Notes: generated by a model not told the origin, from the sequence alone. DNA of 64,000 nucleotides from Saccharothrix sp. ALI-22-I (GCF_001984175.1 NZ_MTQP01000067.1:310001-374000), one strand, 5' to 3'. Positions 1 to 7,183 are shown, numbered from the stretch's first letter. Translations and numbers: made by a program.

Positions 1-1249
1 AGCTGAGCCACAGCGAGACGCCAGCGTGGCGCAGGTCGTAGGGCGAGGCGGCCAGGTCGGTCGCCGCCAGCTCGGGCGGCAACGCCTTCTCCCTTGCCTT
101 GCGCCACGCCCGCAGGATCGTCAGCTTGGGCAGCTCGTCGTTGTTGCGCTCGCCGCGGAACAGGCGGCCGTCCTCGGCCGTGCCGTACACGCGCATGTGG
201 CGGTGCAGCAAGGCGGTCAGCTCAGGCGGACTGGGGACCGGGCGGATCGTCCCGGCGTCGCGCTGCTTGAGCTGGCGCTCGTCTCGGTTCTTCCCGCTGT
301 CGGTCCACTCCTTGCCCGCGTGCGGGCGGGCGGTCTCCAAGTGGATCTCCCCCCAGCCCTCCTCGGGCAGCGAGAGCTGGTGCTTGGACAGCGCCGCCGC
401 CTCCTCCGGGCGCATCCCGGCGTAGTAGAGGCAGCCGAAGAACGCCACCAGGCGCGGGCCGCTGCGCTTCTGCACCCGCACGGCGTCCAAGAGGTCGCGC
501 ACCTGCGCCGGGTTGGCAACGCGGCGCTGGTCGATGGCCTGGACCGTCTTCCGCGGCGCGATCCACTTCAGGGCCGGGATGGGGTTGGTGTCGAGGAGCT
601 TGCGCTCCACGGCGTACTCCATCGCCGTGCCGAGGATCTTGCGCTGGCGCGAGACGACGCTCGGCGCCGCGGGCTTGCCGTCGAGCTTGACCGCGAGCCT
701 GTCGAGCAGGGGCCGCAGCACCTGCGCGTCGCGCAGCGCGGTCACGGGCAAGGTGTTCGCCTGCACCCACTTCAGCGCCCGGCGCACGTCCTCGGGCACG
801 TCGGCCCCGGCCCGGCGGGAGGTGTTGAATCCCCAGCGGGTCAGCGCACTGCGGATCAGCGCGTCGTCCGGCTTGCCCTTGGTGGAGGAGAACATCGCCG
901 GGGTAGCCCTGGTCAGCGCCTCGGCGTGCGTCCGCCGCGTCGTGGCCGCGACGTGCGGCCACTTCATGTCCACGAACGCGCAGGCGAACTCGTACCAGGA
1001 CATCTCGTCGGACTGCCGGGCCATCGACACGGGCAGCCCGTCGAAGACCCGGAACGCCTCGCCCTTGCGGGCGGCAGCGATCAGGTCGGACCGGAATCCC
1101 TCGGCGAGCGCCTTGGTTGCGTACTTCTGCTTGAAGCGCTTCCTGATGACCCTCCACTGCACCCAGTAGGTGAAGGTGTTCTTCTTGCCCTTGTGCGGGT
1201 ACGCATCGAGCACAAAAATCTGGACGTCGTAGCTCGTCTCGTCCGTCAT
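1..1249 (-). CDS. int: Tyrosine recombinase (phage integrase), C-terminus cut by window edge
   Basis: Read on the minus strand from ATG at 1249, the frame stays open to base 1 (416 codons). It catalyses site-specific integration and excision. Seen: an N-terminal SAM-like/core-binding half, then box I near residue 278 (YYAGMRPEEAAAL, catalytic Arg) and box II at about residue 404 (PYDLRHAGVSLWL, Arg and His). The usual first His of HxxR is Tyr, as in many actinobacterial integrases. The catalytic Tyr lies beyond the edge. The start overlaps the stop of the upstream excisionase gene (ATGA), so the two are probably coupled. Position next to the missing attL fits an element integrated in a tRNA gene. 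Confidence 0.93.
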   Translation of the reverse strand, partial: MTDETSYDVQIFVLDAYPHKGKKNTFTYWVQWRVIRKRFKQKYATKALAEGFRSDLIAAARKGEAFRVFDGLPVSMARQSDEMSWYEFACAFVDMKWPHVAATTRRTHAEALTRATPAMFSSTKGKPDDALIRSALTRWGFNTSRRAGADVPEDVRRALKWVQANTLPVTALRDAQVLRPLLDRLAVKLDGKPAAPSVVSRQRKILGTAMEYAVERKLLDTNPIPALKWIAPRKTVQAIDQRRVANPAQVRDLLDAVRVQKRSGPRLVAFFGCLYYAGMRPEEAAALSKHQLSLPEEGWGEIHLETARPHAGKEWTDSGKNRDERQLKQRDAGTIRPVPSPPELTALLHRHMRVYGTAEDGRLFRGERNNDELPKLTILRAWRKAREKALPPELAATDLAASPYDLRHAGVSLWLS

Positions 1250-1428
1250 GCTGATTCCTCCAGTTCTTCCAGCCACCGCTCGTAATCGGCGACCCGGATT
1301 CGCAGCTCGCCGTTAGGTAGGCGGATGCACTTCGGGCCGCGCCCCTTCGCGCGCCAGTCGTAGAAGGTGGACCGGCTGATTCCGAGGTCGGCACACACGT
1401 CAGCGACAGTGAGGCGGCTAGGGGTCAA
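1246..1428 (-). CDS. xis: Excisionase-like small HTH protein
   Basis: This 60-aa protein begins with a MerR/AlpA-type helix-turn-helix (LTVADVCADLGISRSTFYDWR, here split: LTVADVCADLGIS then RSTFYDW) followed by a basic wing (RLPNGELRIR). That is the standard form of actinobacterial excisionases and DNA-bending directionality factors. Its stop overlaps the integrase start by ATGA. The position directly upstream of int is what assigns the role; the domain alone would also fit a general AlpA-like regulator. Confidence 0.8.
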   Translation of the reverse strand: MTPSRLTVADVCADLGISRSTFYDWRAKGRGPKCIRLPNGELRIRVADYERWLEELEESA

Positions 1429-1462
1429 GGGGTGGTTCTCCGATTCGAATTCGAGAAGGGGT

Positions 1463-1491
1463 GCGGGGCGCCCAAAACTGGAGCGCCCCGC
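1463..1491. terminator. Strong hairpin between operon end and xis
   Basis: A 9-bp perfect inverted repeat (GCGGGGCGC / GCGCCCCGC) with an 11-nt spacer sits between the stop of the 1506-1883 gene and the excisionase start. It has no U-run on the minus strand, so it may be a weak terminator or a processing/stability hairpin. Confidence 0.5.
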
Positions 1492-1505
1492 CTTCGTTCA
1501 GCGCC

Positions 1506-1883
1506 TCACAGACTGGAGACGATCTTCGCCACGTTCGACGACTGCGGGAGGATCGCGAGGTGCCAGGGCGCCATCACTCGCACCTCGTCGAACTCCACCC
1601 AGACGTCGATGTGGCCGCCGTCCGGCGCGTTCGGCCGGAACCTGACCCGTTGCCCCTTACCGAGGCCGATCGGCACGTCGGCGTAGGGGTTCAGCACCGC
1701 GTCCGACTCCTCGGGCCGGGTGGTGAGTCGGGCCTCGTCCGCGCGCTGGTCGGCCGCAAGGACGTCGAACGCGGCGTTGCGGACCGCGCGCCGGAGGCGC
1801 TCCATCCGATCGCGAGCCCAGCGCGGGAGCTTCTCCTCTCGCGAGTCGGCCTCGATCAGCTCTGCGAGCCTGGCGTCGATCAC
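1506..1883 (-). CDS. Phage protein of unknown function (125 aa)
   Basis: GTG start at 1883 overlaps the TGA of the upstream gene (GTGA). The protein is charged and helical in the first half (about residues 1-55), then has a beta-rich part (GKGQRVRFRPN, DVWVEFDEVRVM) that could be a small barrel. I do not recognise a family. It is the last gene of the left-hand minus-strand run, followed by the hairpin at 1463-1491. Confidence 0.6.
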   Translation of the reverse strand: MIDARLAELIEADSREEKLPRWARDRMERLRRAVRNAAFDVLAADQRADEARLTTRPEESDAVLNPYADVPIGLGKGQRVRFRPNAPDGGHIDVWVEFDEVRVMAPWHLAILPQSSNVAKIVSSL

Positions 1884-2320
1884 GCCTCGAATGCCCGCGC
1901 CTGGCGCAGGCTGCGCAGCAGCTCGGCGTCGCCGTCGTGCTCGGCCAGGCGCTCGTAGGCGGTCACGTGCACGACCATCTCGCCTGCGCCCTTGGCGATC
2001 CCGTCGTGCAGCACCTCCAGGAGCCGGTCGAAGCCCTGGATGCGCATCGCACCGTCCGTGTAGTACGCCCGGCGGAAGCGGCGCCCGATCAACTGCCGCG
2101 TCAGCGGTGATGCGGCGGCGTAGACCTGCTGGTGCCGGAACTGCTGGAAGTCGAGACGCTCCTCGCGGAAGCCGACGATCAGGATGTCGGCCTCGTGGGC
2201 GAGCTCGGGTGCCTTGCGGGTGACAGGGGCACTGGCGTTGGTCACGGAGAGGGGCCGTCCTTCGGTGGTGGTGGAAGGCCAGACGGTCTGGCCTGGGCGG
2301 AAGTGCAGGGACTCGGTCAC
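1880..2320 (-). CDS. Phage protein of unknown function (146 aa)
   Basis: GTG start at 2320 overlaps the upstream stop. The protein is acidic and mixed alpha/beta with no motif I recognise; the middle (VGFREERLDFQQFRHQQVY) is followed by predicted helices. It lies in a tight train of overlapping genes (1506-3240), which suggests one translational unit expressed from the promoters at 3756 or further upstream. Confidence 0.6.
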   Translation of the reverse strand: MTESLHFRPGQTVWPSTTTEGRPLSVTNASAPVTRKAPELAHEADILIVGFREERLDFQQFRHQQVYAAASPLTRQLIGRRFRRAYYTDGAMRIQGFDRLLEVLHDGIAKGAGEMVVHVTAYERLAEHDGDAELLRSLRQARAFEA

Positions 2321-2499
2321 CGGGCGCGCTCCTCGGCGGCCTGGAGCTCGATCTCGTCGGCAACGTCGCGGAGCATGGAGACGAGCGCGGCGTCAGAGTC
2401 GGCCGCCAGGTTGCGGCGGTCGAAGTAGCCGACCGTCTGGCCGGGCAGGTCGCCGACCTTGATGAAGAAGGGCACGCGGCGGTGGGGCGGAATGCTCAC
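2317..2499 (-). CDS. Small phage protein of unknown function (60 aa)
   Basis: GTG start at 2499, GTGA overlaps at both ends. It has a basic N-terminus and a C-terminal acidic helix (SMLRDVADEIELQAAEERAR). No family is recognised. Tight coupling to its neighbours is the main evidence that it is real. Confidence 0.55.
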   Translation of the reverse strand: MSIPPHRRVPFFIKVGDLPGQTVGYFDRRNLAADSDAALVSMLRDVADEIELQAAEERAR

Positions 2500-2786
2500 C
2501 AGCCGCGCTCGCGGAAGTCGATGCGCTCACCGAGTGGGCTGGGCGCGAAGCCGTCCGGCGGGAGGCCGCGGAGCATGGCGTTCTGGCGCCGCATCGCGTC
2601 CACCGCGTTGACGACCCGGCGCATGTTCAGCGGGGACCAAGTGTGGTCGATCATGTCCTTGGCGAGGTCCACGCCGACCAGACGGCCGATCTCCATCACC
2701 AGGGCGCGGGCTTCACCACCGCGGGCGTTCTCCTCGTAGACGGCGTGCTCGACCGCGCGCAGCGCCCGCTGGAGCTCGGCGCTCAC
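2496..2786 (-). CDS. Phage protein of unknown function (96 aa)
   Basis: GTG at 2786 overlapping the upstream TGA is preferred over a GTG 15 bases earlier because all neighbours use GTGA coupling. The protein is mostly alpha-helical (AELQRALRAVEHAVYEENAR, then MRRVVNAVDAMRRQNAMLR). No catalytic motif is visible. Confidence 0.55.
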   Translation of the reverse strand: MSAELQRALRAVEHAVYEENARGGEARALVMEIGRLVGVDLAKDMIDHTWSPLNMRRVVNAVDAMRRQNAMLRGLPPDGFAPSPLGERIDFRERGW

Positions 2787-2977
2787 GCGGCCACCCGGCA
2801 CTCGGCCTCGTGGTCGGCCAGCACGCGCCTGGAGCTCTCGACCTTGTCCTTGGCGGTGGCCACGAACCCGAGGTTGCGGGCCGTCTCGTTGCGCGCGGCT
2901 CGGCGCGCGACGCGGCCGAGGTTGGCGCGCTCCATGCTGAGCGAGGCGCGGTGTCGCGTACAGGTCATGCAGCTCAC
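2783..2977 (-). CDS. Small basic phage protein (64 aa)
   Basis: GTG start at 2977, overlapping the stop of the next gene upstream. It has a CxxC near the N-terminus (SCMTCTRHR) and many Arg/Ala residues; further Cys/His near the C-terminus (DHEAEC) could complete a zinc site. Nucleic-acid binding is possible but is an inference from composition only. Confidence 0.5.
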   Translation of the reverse strand: MSCMTCTRHRASLSMERANLGRVARRAARNETARNLGFVATAKDKVESSRRVLADHEAECRVAA

Positions 2978-3240
2978 GCGGCCACCCCCGACCAGCGCGC
3001 AGCGCGGGCGTTGTGCGCCCGGCGCGACAGCTCGGTCAGGTGGAGCAGGCCCGCGGGGCACTCGTAGACGCGGTTCTCCCGCTTCATGCCGCGCCGCGAG
3101 CCGGGGGTGTTCTGGTCGGCCCAGCGTTCACGACGGGCGCGGGCGCGGCCGAGAGCCTTCTCGGCGTCGTGGTCGTCCAGGAACCCGCGCTTCTGGCAGG
3201 TGTCGCACCACTCGTACGGAACCGTCTTGGTGTTGCTCAC
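2974..3240 (-). CDS. Putative zinc-binding phage protein (88 aa)
   Basis: GTG start at 3240. It contains WCDTCQKRGF (CxxC) followed by a helix with DDHDAEKALGRARARRERW and a later Cys (VYECPAG), so a small zinc ribbon is plausible. It is the first gene of the coupled train that runs left to 1506. A 10-bp hairpin lies just upstream at 3266-3292. Confidence 0.55.
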   Translation of the reverse strand: MSNTKTVPYEWCDTCQKRGFLDDHDAEKALGRARARRERWADQNTPGSRRGMKRENRVYECPAGLLHLTELSRRAHNARAARWSGVAA

Positions 3241-3265
3241 AAGGTCACATCCATTGGGTCGTGCA

Positions 3266-3292
3266 CTCAGGCCGTCTCGGGAACGGCCTGAG
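3266..3292. terminator. Perfect 10-bp hairpin between two minus-strand genes
   Basis: CTCAGGCCGT and ACGGCCTGAG pair perfectly around a 7-nt loop, between the stop at 3316 and the start at 3240. There is no U-tract, so it may be a processing or stability element rather than a terminator. It lacks a hammerhead core, unlike the junction elements to the right. Confidence 0.4.
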
Positions 3293-3315
3293 CGGGGGAC
3301 TACGTCGGGAGGGGG

Positions 3316-3753
3316 CTACTTCACGTCTTGCTTGCAGGCGCAGCCGCGGACCGCACATCGACCGCCGAAGGTGGGGTGCTCGTGCGCTCCGTGGGGGTGG
3401 TTGCAGGTCGCGCAGCGTTCGCTCGGCGCGATCTGGTTCTTGCCCAGCCGGGCCAGGAACGCGCCCGTGCTGCACAACTTCAGCGACATGGCCTCGCCGC
3501 CGAGCTTCGCCTTGTTGGCGAACTTGACGACTTCGGCGTCCGAGGTGAACGGGCCCCAGGCGATCTGGAGCTGGCCGGGGCCGAAGCGGTGCACGAAGGC
3601 GTAGAACTCGCGGTCGGCGAACAGCTCGGCGACGCGCTTGATCACGTCCTTGGCGAGCGCCTCGGCCGAGTCGTAGCCGTCGCTCTCCAGGAGCTGAACG
3701 ACGGCCGCGACCTCGTTCTTGCGGGGGGTGATCTTCACGAGATGAACCGGCAA
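3316..3753 (-). CDS. Phage protein with C-terminal zinc ribbon (145 aa)
   Basis: The best start is TTG at 3753, lying only bases downstream of a TGTGTAACCTGAGA site, so the mRNA may be nearly leaderless; a GTG at 3738 is the alternative. The first 90 residues look mixed alpha/beta (SDAEVVKFANKAKLGG). The C-terminus has CATCNHPHGAHEH and CAVRGCACK, a Cys/His cluster typical of a zinc knuckle. Function unknown. Confidence 0.6.
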   Translation of the reverse strand: MPVHLVKITPRKNEVAAVVQLLESDGYDSAEALAKDVIKRVAELFADREFYAFVHRFGPGQLQIAWGPFTSDAEVVKFANKAKLGGEAMSLKLCSTGAFLARLGKNQIAPSERCATCNHPHGAHEHPTFGGRCAVRGCACKQDVK

Positions 3754-3755
3754 CC

Positions 3756-3769
3756 TCTCAGGTTACACA
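3756..3769 (-). promoter_or_regulatory. Dispersed 14-bp phage site, copy 1
   Basis: TGTGTAACCTGAGA on the minus strand, directly upstream of the gene starting at 3753. The TG-TG-TAACCT part reads as an extended -10 element. Confidence 0.5.
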
Positions 3770-3770
3770 C

Positions 3771-4466
3771 TCAGCCCTGCGAAACGGGCGGGACGTAGAC
3801 GACAAGGAGCCCCTCGGCGATCTCTTCAGCCGCTTCGATGGTGTAGGTGCCGGACCAGCCGGGCTGCAACCAGCGCCCCGTCCCGTCCTTAACGAAGACC
3901 TGCCCGCTGACCTCGTTCACGATCACCGCGCCGGGACGCAGGGCCGTCAGGTCGGCAAAGTCGAGCACCTTCCGGTAGGTGGGCGCGTCGGTCAGCACCA
4001 CCAACTCCTTCGCCCGGAAGGGGAAGACGATGGACGAGCCGTCGAGCTTCACGTACACGAAGCCGAACTCGATCTCCCGCACCGTGCCCGTGGTGCCCCG
4101 CGGCGCAGTGCCGGGGGTCGCGTCGGACATCACGCGGACGCGGTCGCCCACGGCGATCGAGGGGGCGTACTCGGCGGGCGCGGCCTGGATCTTGACCGGG
4201 TCCAAGAAGACCGTGCCGCCGGTCTCGGTCCGGGCGAAGTAGTGCTTGCCCCCGTCCGACACAGGGTCGTCCGCCAGCTCGATGATCGTGAAGACCTGGG
4301 CGTGTGGGTGGTCGCGCAGCACGACCTCGTCCCCGGCCTCGAAGACCGGGAGGACGTCCTGCCTGGGCCCGGTGGTCGGATCGCCGTCGATCGTCACCGA
4401 GCCGAGGGTCCCGACCATCACGACCGCGCCCCCCGTCTGACCACTCAGGTTGTTCTCAACGTACAC
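3771..4466 (-). CDS. Phage protein with repeated SH3-like beta modules (231 aa)
   Basis: GTG at 4466 is chosen because GAAGGAG lies 7 nt upstream and a promoter-like site lies at 4491. The protein is almost all beta. Segments such as FEAGDEVVLRDHPHAQVFTI and IAVGDRVRVMSDATP, followed by TGTVREIEFGFVYVKLDG, look like KOW/SH3-type barrels repeated two or three times. Such modules usually bind protein or nucleic acid. No specific role is claimed. Confidence 0.65.
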   Translation of the reverse strand: MYVENNLSGQTGGAVVMVGTLGSVTIDGDPTTGPRQDVLPVFEAGDEVVLRDHPHAQVFTIIELADDPVSDGGKHYFARTETGGTVFLDPVKIQAAPAEYAPSIAVGDRVRVMSDATPGTAPRGTTGTVREIEFGFVYVKLDGSSIVFPFRAKELVVLTDAPTYRKVLDFADLTALRPGAVIVNEVSGQVFVKDGTGRWLQPGWSGTYTIEAAEEIAEGLLVVYVPPVSQG

Positions 4467-4490
4467 TGTGGACTCCTTCGCTCCGTTGTC

Positions 4491-4530
4491 TCTCAGGTTA
4501 CACACTGCGTACTGGGTGTGCAAGCTGGGA
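4491..4530 (-). promoter_or_regulatory. Inverted pair of the dispersed 14-bp site
   Basis: TGTGTAACCTGAGA (minus strand, 4491-4504) faces a degenerate copy TGTGCAAGCTGGGA (plus strand, 4517-4530). The minus copy is placed as promoter/operator for the gene starting at 4466. Confidence 0.5.
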
Positions 4531-4541
4531 TACGTGAAAAA

Positions 4542-5114
4542 TCAGGCCGATCGCTTGGGCGAGTCGAACCGGTCATCGGTGCCGATGTCCCGGAGCTGGA
4601 ACGACAGCATCGCCAGGCAGTGCCAGGCGGCGTGCGCCAGGTGCGGCAGGCCGCTTTCCGGGTCGAGCTCCTCGCCCGCCCAGAACGCCAACAGGTGCCG
4701 CTGGCAGGCGTCAAAGCTCAGGCTCCAGGCGTAGCCGCGCAAGTAGTTGTGCTGGTCGTACTTCGCGGCACCGAAGCCGGACGCCTCGGCCAGCACGAGC
4801 AGGGCCTTGGGATCGAGGCTGCCCAGCGAGGCCAGCTTCTTGCCCTTCGCCCCGCCGGTCTCCGACACGACGCGGACCTCCTCGCCGCGCTTGAGCGGCG
4901 CGGCGGCCTCCGGCAGTCGCAGGCGCACGCGCTCGATCCGCGGGGACGCCTCTCGGCCGCTCTCCAGCAAGATGTTCACGCGCCAGCGGTCGTCGTCGTC
5001 GCGCCACATCACCGGACCCGAGGCGGGGACCGTGCCACGCACGTGACCGAAGTTGCCCGCGAAGACCTCGACGTCGTCACCAGCCCCGAAGGGGAGGGAG
5101 GGGCTCTTGGTCAT
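4542..5114 (-). CDS. dATP/dGTP diphosphohydrolase-domain-like phage protein (190 aa)
   Basis: ATG at 5114 overlaps the upstream stop (TGATG). The C-terminal two-thirds resembles the phage family called dATP/dGTP diphosphohydrolase N-terminal domain (DUF5664): LAEASGFGAAKYDQHNYLRG, then ACQRHLLAFWAGEELDPES and LPHLAHAAWHCLAMLSF, an all-alpha NTP-pyrophosphatase-type fold. The first ~65 residues look like a separate SH3-like beta module (DDVEVFAGNFGHVRGTV). If active it would shape the dNTP pool during infection. The substrate cannot be read from the sequence. Confidence 0.65.
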   Translation of the reverse strand: MTKSPSLPFGAGDDVEVFAGNFGHVRGTVPASGPVMWRDDDDRWRVNILLESGREASPRIERVRLRLPEAAAPLKRGEEVRVVSETGGAKGKKLASLGSLDPKALLVLAEASGFGAAKYDQHNYLRGYAWSLSFDACQRHLLAFWAGEELDPESGLPHLAHAAWHCLAMLSFQLRDIGTDDRFDSPKRSA

Positions 5115-5395
5115 CAGGCGGCCCGCAGCTCGCGCAGCTCGATGTACGGCGCCCACTCGGGGTGCCGCGACACCAGCTCGCGGGCGTAACGGGAGGTGTA
5201 GATGTCGTTCAGAGCGAACGTGCCAGGGGCAACGGCCTTGCTCCGCTCCCACCTCATACGCTCCCAGAGCATCTTCACTCCAAGCTTGCGCTTGCCTGCC
5301 TCGAACCACTCGACGGCCAACCGTTCCAGGGTTTCGAGCACCTCTGGGTTGTCCAGGTGGAACTGCTCGAACCTCTGCTGGATCGTCTGCTGCAC
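5114..5395 (-). CDS. Conserved phage hypothetical protein (93 aa)
   Basis: GTG at 5395 follows GGAGGAG. The layout FHLDNPEVLETLERLAVEWF then KLGVKMLWERMRWE and YTSRYARELVSRHPEWA recalls a widespread small phage protein of unknown function. It is probably helical and DNA-associated, which is an inference. It is the first gene downstream of ribozyme copy 1 and is coupled to the 4542-5114 gene. Confidence 0.65.
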   Translation of the reverse strand: MQQTIQQRFEQFHLDNPEVLETLERLAVEWFEAGKRKLGVKMLWERMRWERSKAVAPGTFALNDIYTSRYARELVSRHPEWAPYIELRELRAA

Positions 5396-5412
5396 TAGGC
5401 GCTCCTCCTCAT

Positions 5413-5473
5413 GGCAGGCTCATCAGCGGTGGGATGCCAGCCCACCGGACCGTCCGCGCGGGACGGTTTCGCC
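5413..5473 (-). ncRNA. Type II hammerhead ribozyme, copy 1
   Basis: Minus strand: GGC, GAAA, stem III CCGUCC/GGACGG, UC, stem I CGGUGGG/CCCACCG with loop CUGGCAU, CUGAUGA, GCC. Predicted cut between 5448 and 5447. It abuts the TGA of the upstream gene (5474) and precedes the ribosome site of 5114-5395. Confidence 0.87.
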
Positions 5474-5923
5474 TCAGCTCTGCGGCTTGGACTCGTTGTA
5501 GTAGCGGGCCCAGAAGTTGGTGATCGTCGCGTCGATCACCAGGTGTGGCACCTCGACGATGCGCGCAACGAGGCCGCGCACCAGCGCCGCGTCGCCCGCC
5601 TCGCGTGCCAGGCGTGCGAAGTCCTGGTACGCACGTTCCTTGCGTGCCAGCAAGGGCGCCGCTCGCTCGTGCAGCTCCCCGTGGGACAGCGCAACCACAT
5701 GGCGCACATAGGCACTCATCGCCCCGTCGTTCACCAGGCGCAGGTCCCACACCACCTGCGGAATGGCCGGGATCAGGACGCTGATCGCGTCGATGCACCC
5801 GTTGCACCGGTTGCGGTCGTTGCCCGCGTGGTAGATCGAAGACCCCATCGCGTTGGTCTCTGGGCAGCCCGGCGTGTAGCACAGGCCGCCGAAGTTGCCC
5901 CTTACCCCAGCGGTCGCGGTCAT
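5474..5923 (-). CDS. Phage protein with Cys pairs (149 aa)
   Basis: ATG at 5923 behind GAGGGGA. The N-terminus has CYTPGCPE and later CNGC, which could form a zinc site. The rest is predicted helical (ARKERAYQDFARLAREAG) and ends in NFWARYYNES. No family is recognised. It lies between ribozyme copies 2 and 1, so its mRNA would be monocistronic after cleavage. Confidence 0.6.
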   Translation of the reverse strand: MTATAGVRGNFGGLCYTPGCPETNAMGSSIYHAGNDRNRCNGCIDAISVLIPAIPQVVWDLRLVNDGAMSAYVRHVVALSHGELHERAAPLLARKERAYQDFARLAREAGDAALVRGLVARIVEVPHLVIDATITNFWARYYNESKPQS

Positions 5924-5940
5924 CTTGCTCCCCTCGTTTT

Positions 5941-5996
5941 GGCAGGCTCATCAGCGCAGGGATGCCAGCTCTGCGGACGCCTCACGGCGTTTCGCC
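5941..5996 (-). ncRNA. Type II hammerhead ribozyme, copy 2
   Basis: GGC, GAAA, stem III CGCC-GUGA-GGCG (GNRA loop), UC, stem I CGCAGAG/CCCUGCG (one A-C mismatch), loop CUGGCAU, CUGAUGA, GCC. Predicted cut between 5976 and 5975. Confidence 0.84.
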
Positions 5997-6000
5997 TTGC

Positions 6001-6201
6001 TCAGGACCCGTCGAGGCCCTTGAACTCGGCCAGGGCCTGCACTCGCGCCTCGTCCGCGTCGTCGGCCTCGACACCGAAGAACCAGCCCCTGTCGTGCTGG
6101 TCAACGATGTTGACCTGGCCGCGCGTCACGGCCGCGACCGTGAGGTCTTCGCCGTCCTCGCTGGTCACTCCGATCACCGTGTAGAAGTCCATCTCGCTCA
6201 C
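6001..6201 (-). CDS. Small acidic phage protein (66 aa)
   Basis: GTG at 6201 follows GAGGAGGAG. It is beta-rich first (FYTVIGVTSEDGEDLTVAAV) then helical with acidic residues (EADDADEARVQALAEF), a common layout of small phage proteins resembling C-terminal 'EA..A..A' helices. Function unknown. It lies between ribozyme copies 3 and 2. Confidence 0.6.
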   Translation of the reverse strand: MSEMDFYTVIGVTSEDGEDLTVAAVTRGQVNIVDQHDRGWFFGVEADDADEARVQALAEFKGLDGS

Positions 6202-6211
6202 TCCTCCTCTT

Positions 6212-6270
6212 GGCAGGCATCATCAGCACGGACACGCCAGGTCCGTGAACCCCCGAGAGGGGGTTTCGCC
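6212..6270 (-). ncRNA. Type II hammerhead ribozyme, copy 3
   Basis: GGC, GAAA, stem III CCCCC-UCUC-GGGGG, UU (cleavage residue U), stem I CACGGAC/GUCCGUG, loop CUGGCGU, CUGAUGA, one extra U, GCC. Predicted cut between 6248 and 6247. Confidence 0.8.
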
Positions 6271-6274
6271 TTGG

Positions 6275-6634
6275 TCAGGCGGTGGGGCCGGGGTCCGCGT
6301 AGCCCGCAATAACCCCGTTCGCGTGGTGCACGTAGACGTGCGGCCCCTCCAACTCCAGGTAGCCCACCTCCGGGACGAGCTCCTCGGCCGGAGTGCTCCC
6401 GTCCTCGACGGTCGGCACGTCGTAGCCGCCGCAGCCGTCGAAGTCCTCCGCCAACTGCCACCGCTCACCGCAGCAGGTGTCCGCGTCGTCGAAGTTCAAG
6501 CCGATCTCGCTGGCCCGGCGGTTGGCCTCCTCGGCGGAGGTTGCCTCGATCACCACGTGCTTCGTGATCCCGCGGGCCCGGTCGAACACGAACCGACCGC
6601 CCGTGTTGGTCTGCCGGAACTCGTAGAACTTCAT
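6275..6634 (-). CDS. Conserved actinophage hypothetical protein (119 aa)
   Basis: ATG at 6634 behind AGGGAG. The pattern KFYEFRQTNTGGRFVFD, then VIEATSAEEANRRASEIGLNF, then TCCGERW matches a small protein family common in actinophages that has no known function; the Cys pair and GCGGYD may bind metal. It lies between ribozyme copies 4 and 3. Confidence 0.65.
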   Translation of the reverse strand: MKFYEFRQTNTGGRFVFDRARGITKHVVIEATSAEEANRRASEIGLNFDDADTCCGERWQLAEDFDGCGGYDVPTVEDGSTPAEELVPEVGYLELEGPHVYVHHANGVIAGYADPGPTA

Positions 6635-6649
6635 GGGTCACTCCCTCTT

Positions 6650-6706
6650 GGCAGGCTCCTCAGCACGGACATGCCAGGTCCGTGGACCCCGCCAGGGGGT
6701 TTCGCC
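6650..6706 (-). ncRNA. Type II hammerhead ribozyme, copy 4
   Basis: GGC, GAAA, stem III CCCC/GGGG with loop CUGGC, UC, stem I CACGGAC/GUCCGUG, loop CUGGCAU, CUGAGGA (the free position 7 is G), GCC. Predicted cut between 6685 and 6684. Confidence 0.84.
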
Positions 6707-6708
6707 GG

Positions 6709-7038
6709 TTACCGCTCCACCTCGCTCAGGTCGAGGAAGTGGCGAATGCCGAGCGGTCGCGTGACGCGGCGCCACTCGGTGCCGTAGTGCTCCCTGGCGT
6801 GCCGGTCGCACAGCGCGACGTTGTCCGAGCTGCCCTCCAGGCACGTCCCTCGTGCGTCGCAGTAATCGCAGATCGGCCGGACCTTTACCGACTCCACGAA
6901 CGCGGCGTCCGACCACTGCCCTTCCGCGTGGCAGACCAGCACCTTGGCGTCGGTGGAGCTGAACGCCAGCGTGTGGACCGTCGCGGACTCCTTGCCACGC
7001 CTCAGCGTGACGGCGTACTCCCTGACCAAAATGCTCAT
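6709..7038 (-). CDS. Phage protein with zinc-finger-like centre (109 aa)
   Basis: ATG at 7038 after GAGAGGUGACCC. It has a beta N-terminus (REYAVTLRRGKESATVHTLA), then CDYCDARGTC and ALCDRHAREHYG, a CxxC...CxxH arrangement that suggests one zinc. The same CDYC/CDRH form occurs in other small actinophage proteins. Function unknown. It lies between ribozyme copies 5 and 4. Confidence 0.6.
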   Translation of the reverse strand: MSILVREYAVTLRRGKESATVHTLAFSSTDAKVLVCHAEGQWSDAAFVESVKVRPICDYCDARGTCLEGSSDNVALCDRHAREHYGTEWRRVTRPLGIRHFLDLSEVER

Positions 7039-7054
7039 GGGTGACCTCTCGCTC

Positions 7055-7117
7055 GGCAGGCATCCTCAGCACGGGAATGCCAATCCCGTGGACCGCCTCC
7101 GGGGAGGCGGTTTCGCC
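7055..7117 (-). ncRNA. Type II hammerhead ribozyme, copy 5
   Basis: GGC, GAAA, stem III CCGCCUC/GAGGCGG, UC, stem I CACGGGA/UCCCGUG, loop UUGGCAU, CUGAGGA, one extra U, GCC. Predicted cut between 7091 and 7090. Confidence 0.82.
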
Positions 7118-7158
7118 GGTCTTAACGGGTGCCACTGGTACTGGCGCACAGGCAGCAC
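7066..7158 (-). CDS. Tiny ORF with RQxQW motif, running into ribozyme copy 5
   Basis: GTG at 7158 sits about 6 nt behind GGAAAGGAGGG, a very strong ribosome site for a 70-nt gap. The peptide starts MLPVRQYQWHPLR and shares the PxRQxQW pattern with the 12-aa peptide at 8208-8246. The frame then runs through the ribozyme and stops at the UGA of CUGAGGA, so a cleaved mRNA would have no stop codon. That is either a degraded remnant or a deliberate design. Low confidence. Confidence 0.3.
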   Translation of the reverse strand: MLPVRQYQWHPLRPAKPPPRRRSTGLAFPC

Positions 7159-7183
7159 AGGGCCGGCCCTCCTTTCCGTCCAC

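Noticed and set aside
26-1285. Long plus-strand frame over the integrase
   Set aside because: It is the shadow of the minus-strand integrase: low-complexity Arg/Gly/Leu composition, no domain, while the opposite strand has clear recombinase boxes.
5111-5120. TCATCAG at a gene junction as an 18th ribozyme
   Set aside because: It is a TGATG stop/start overlap. No GAAA, stem I or stem III lies nearby.
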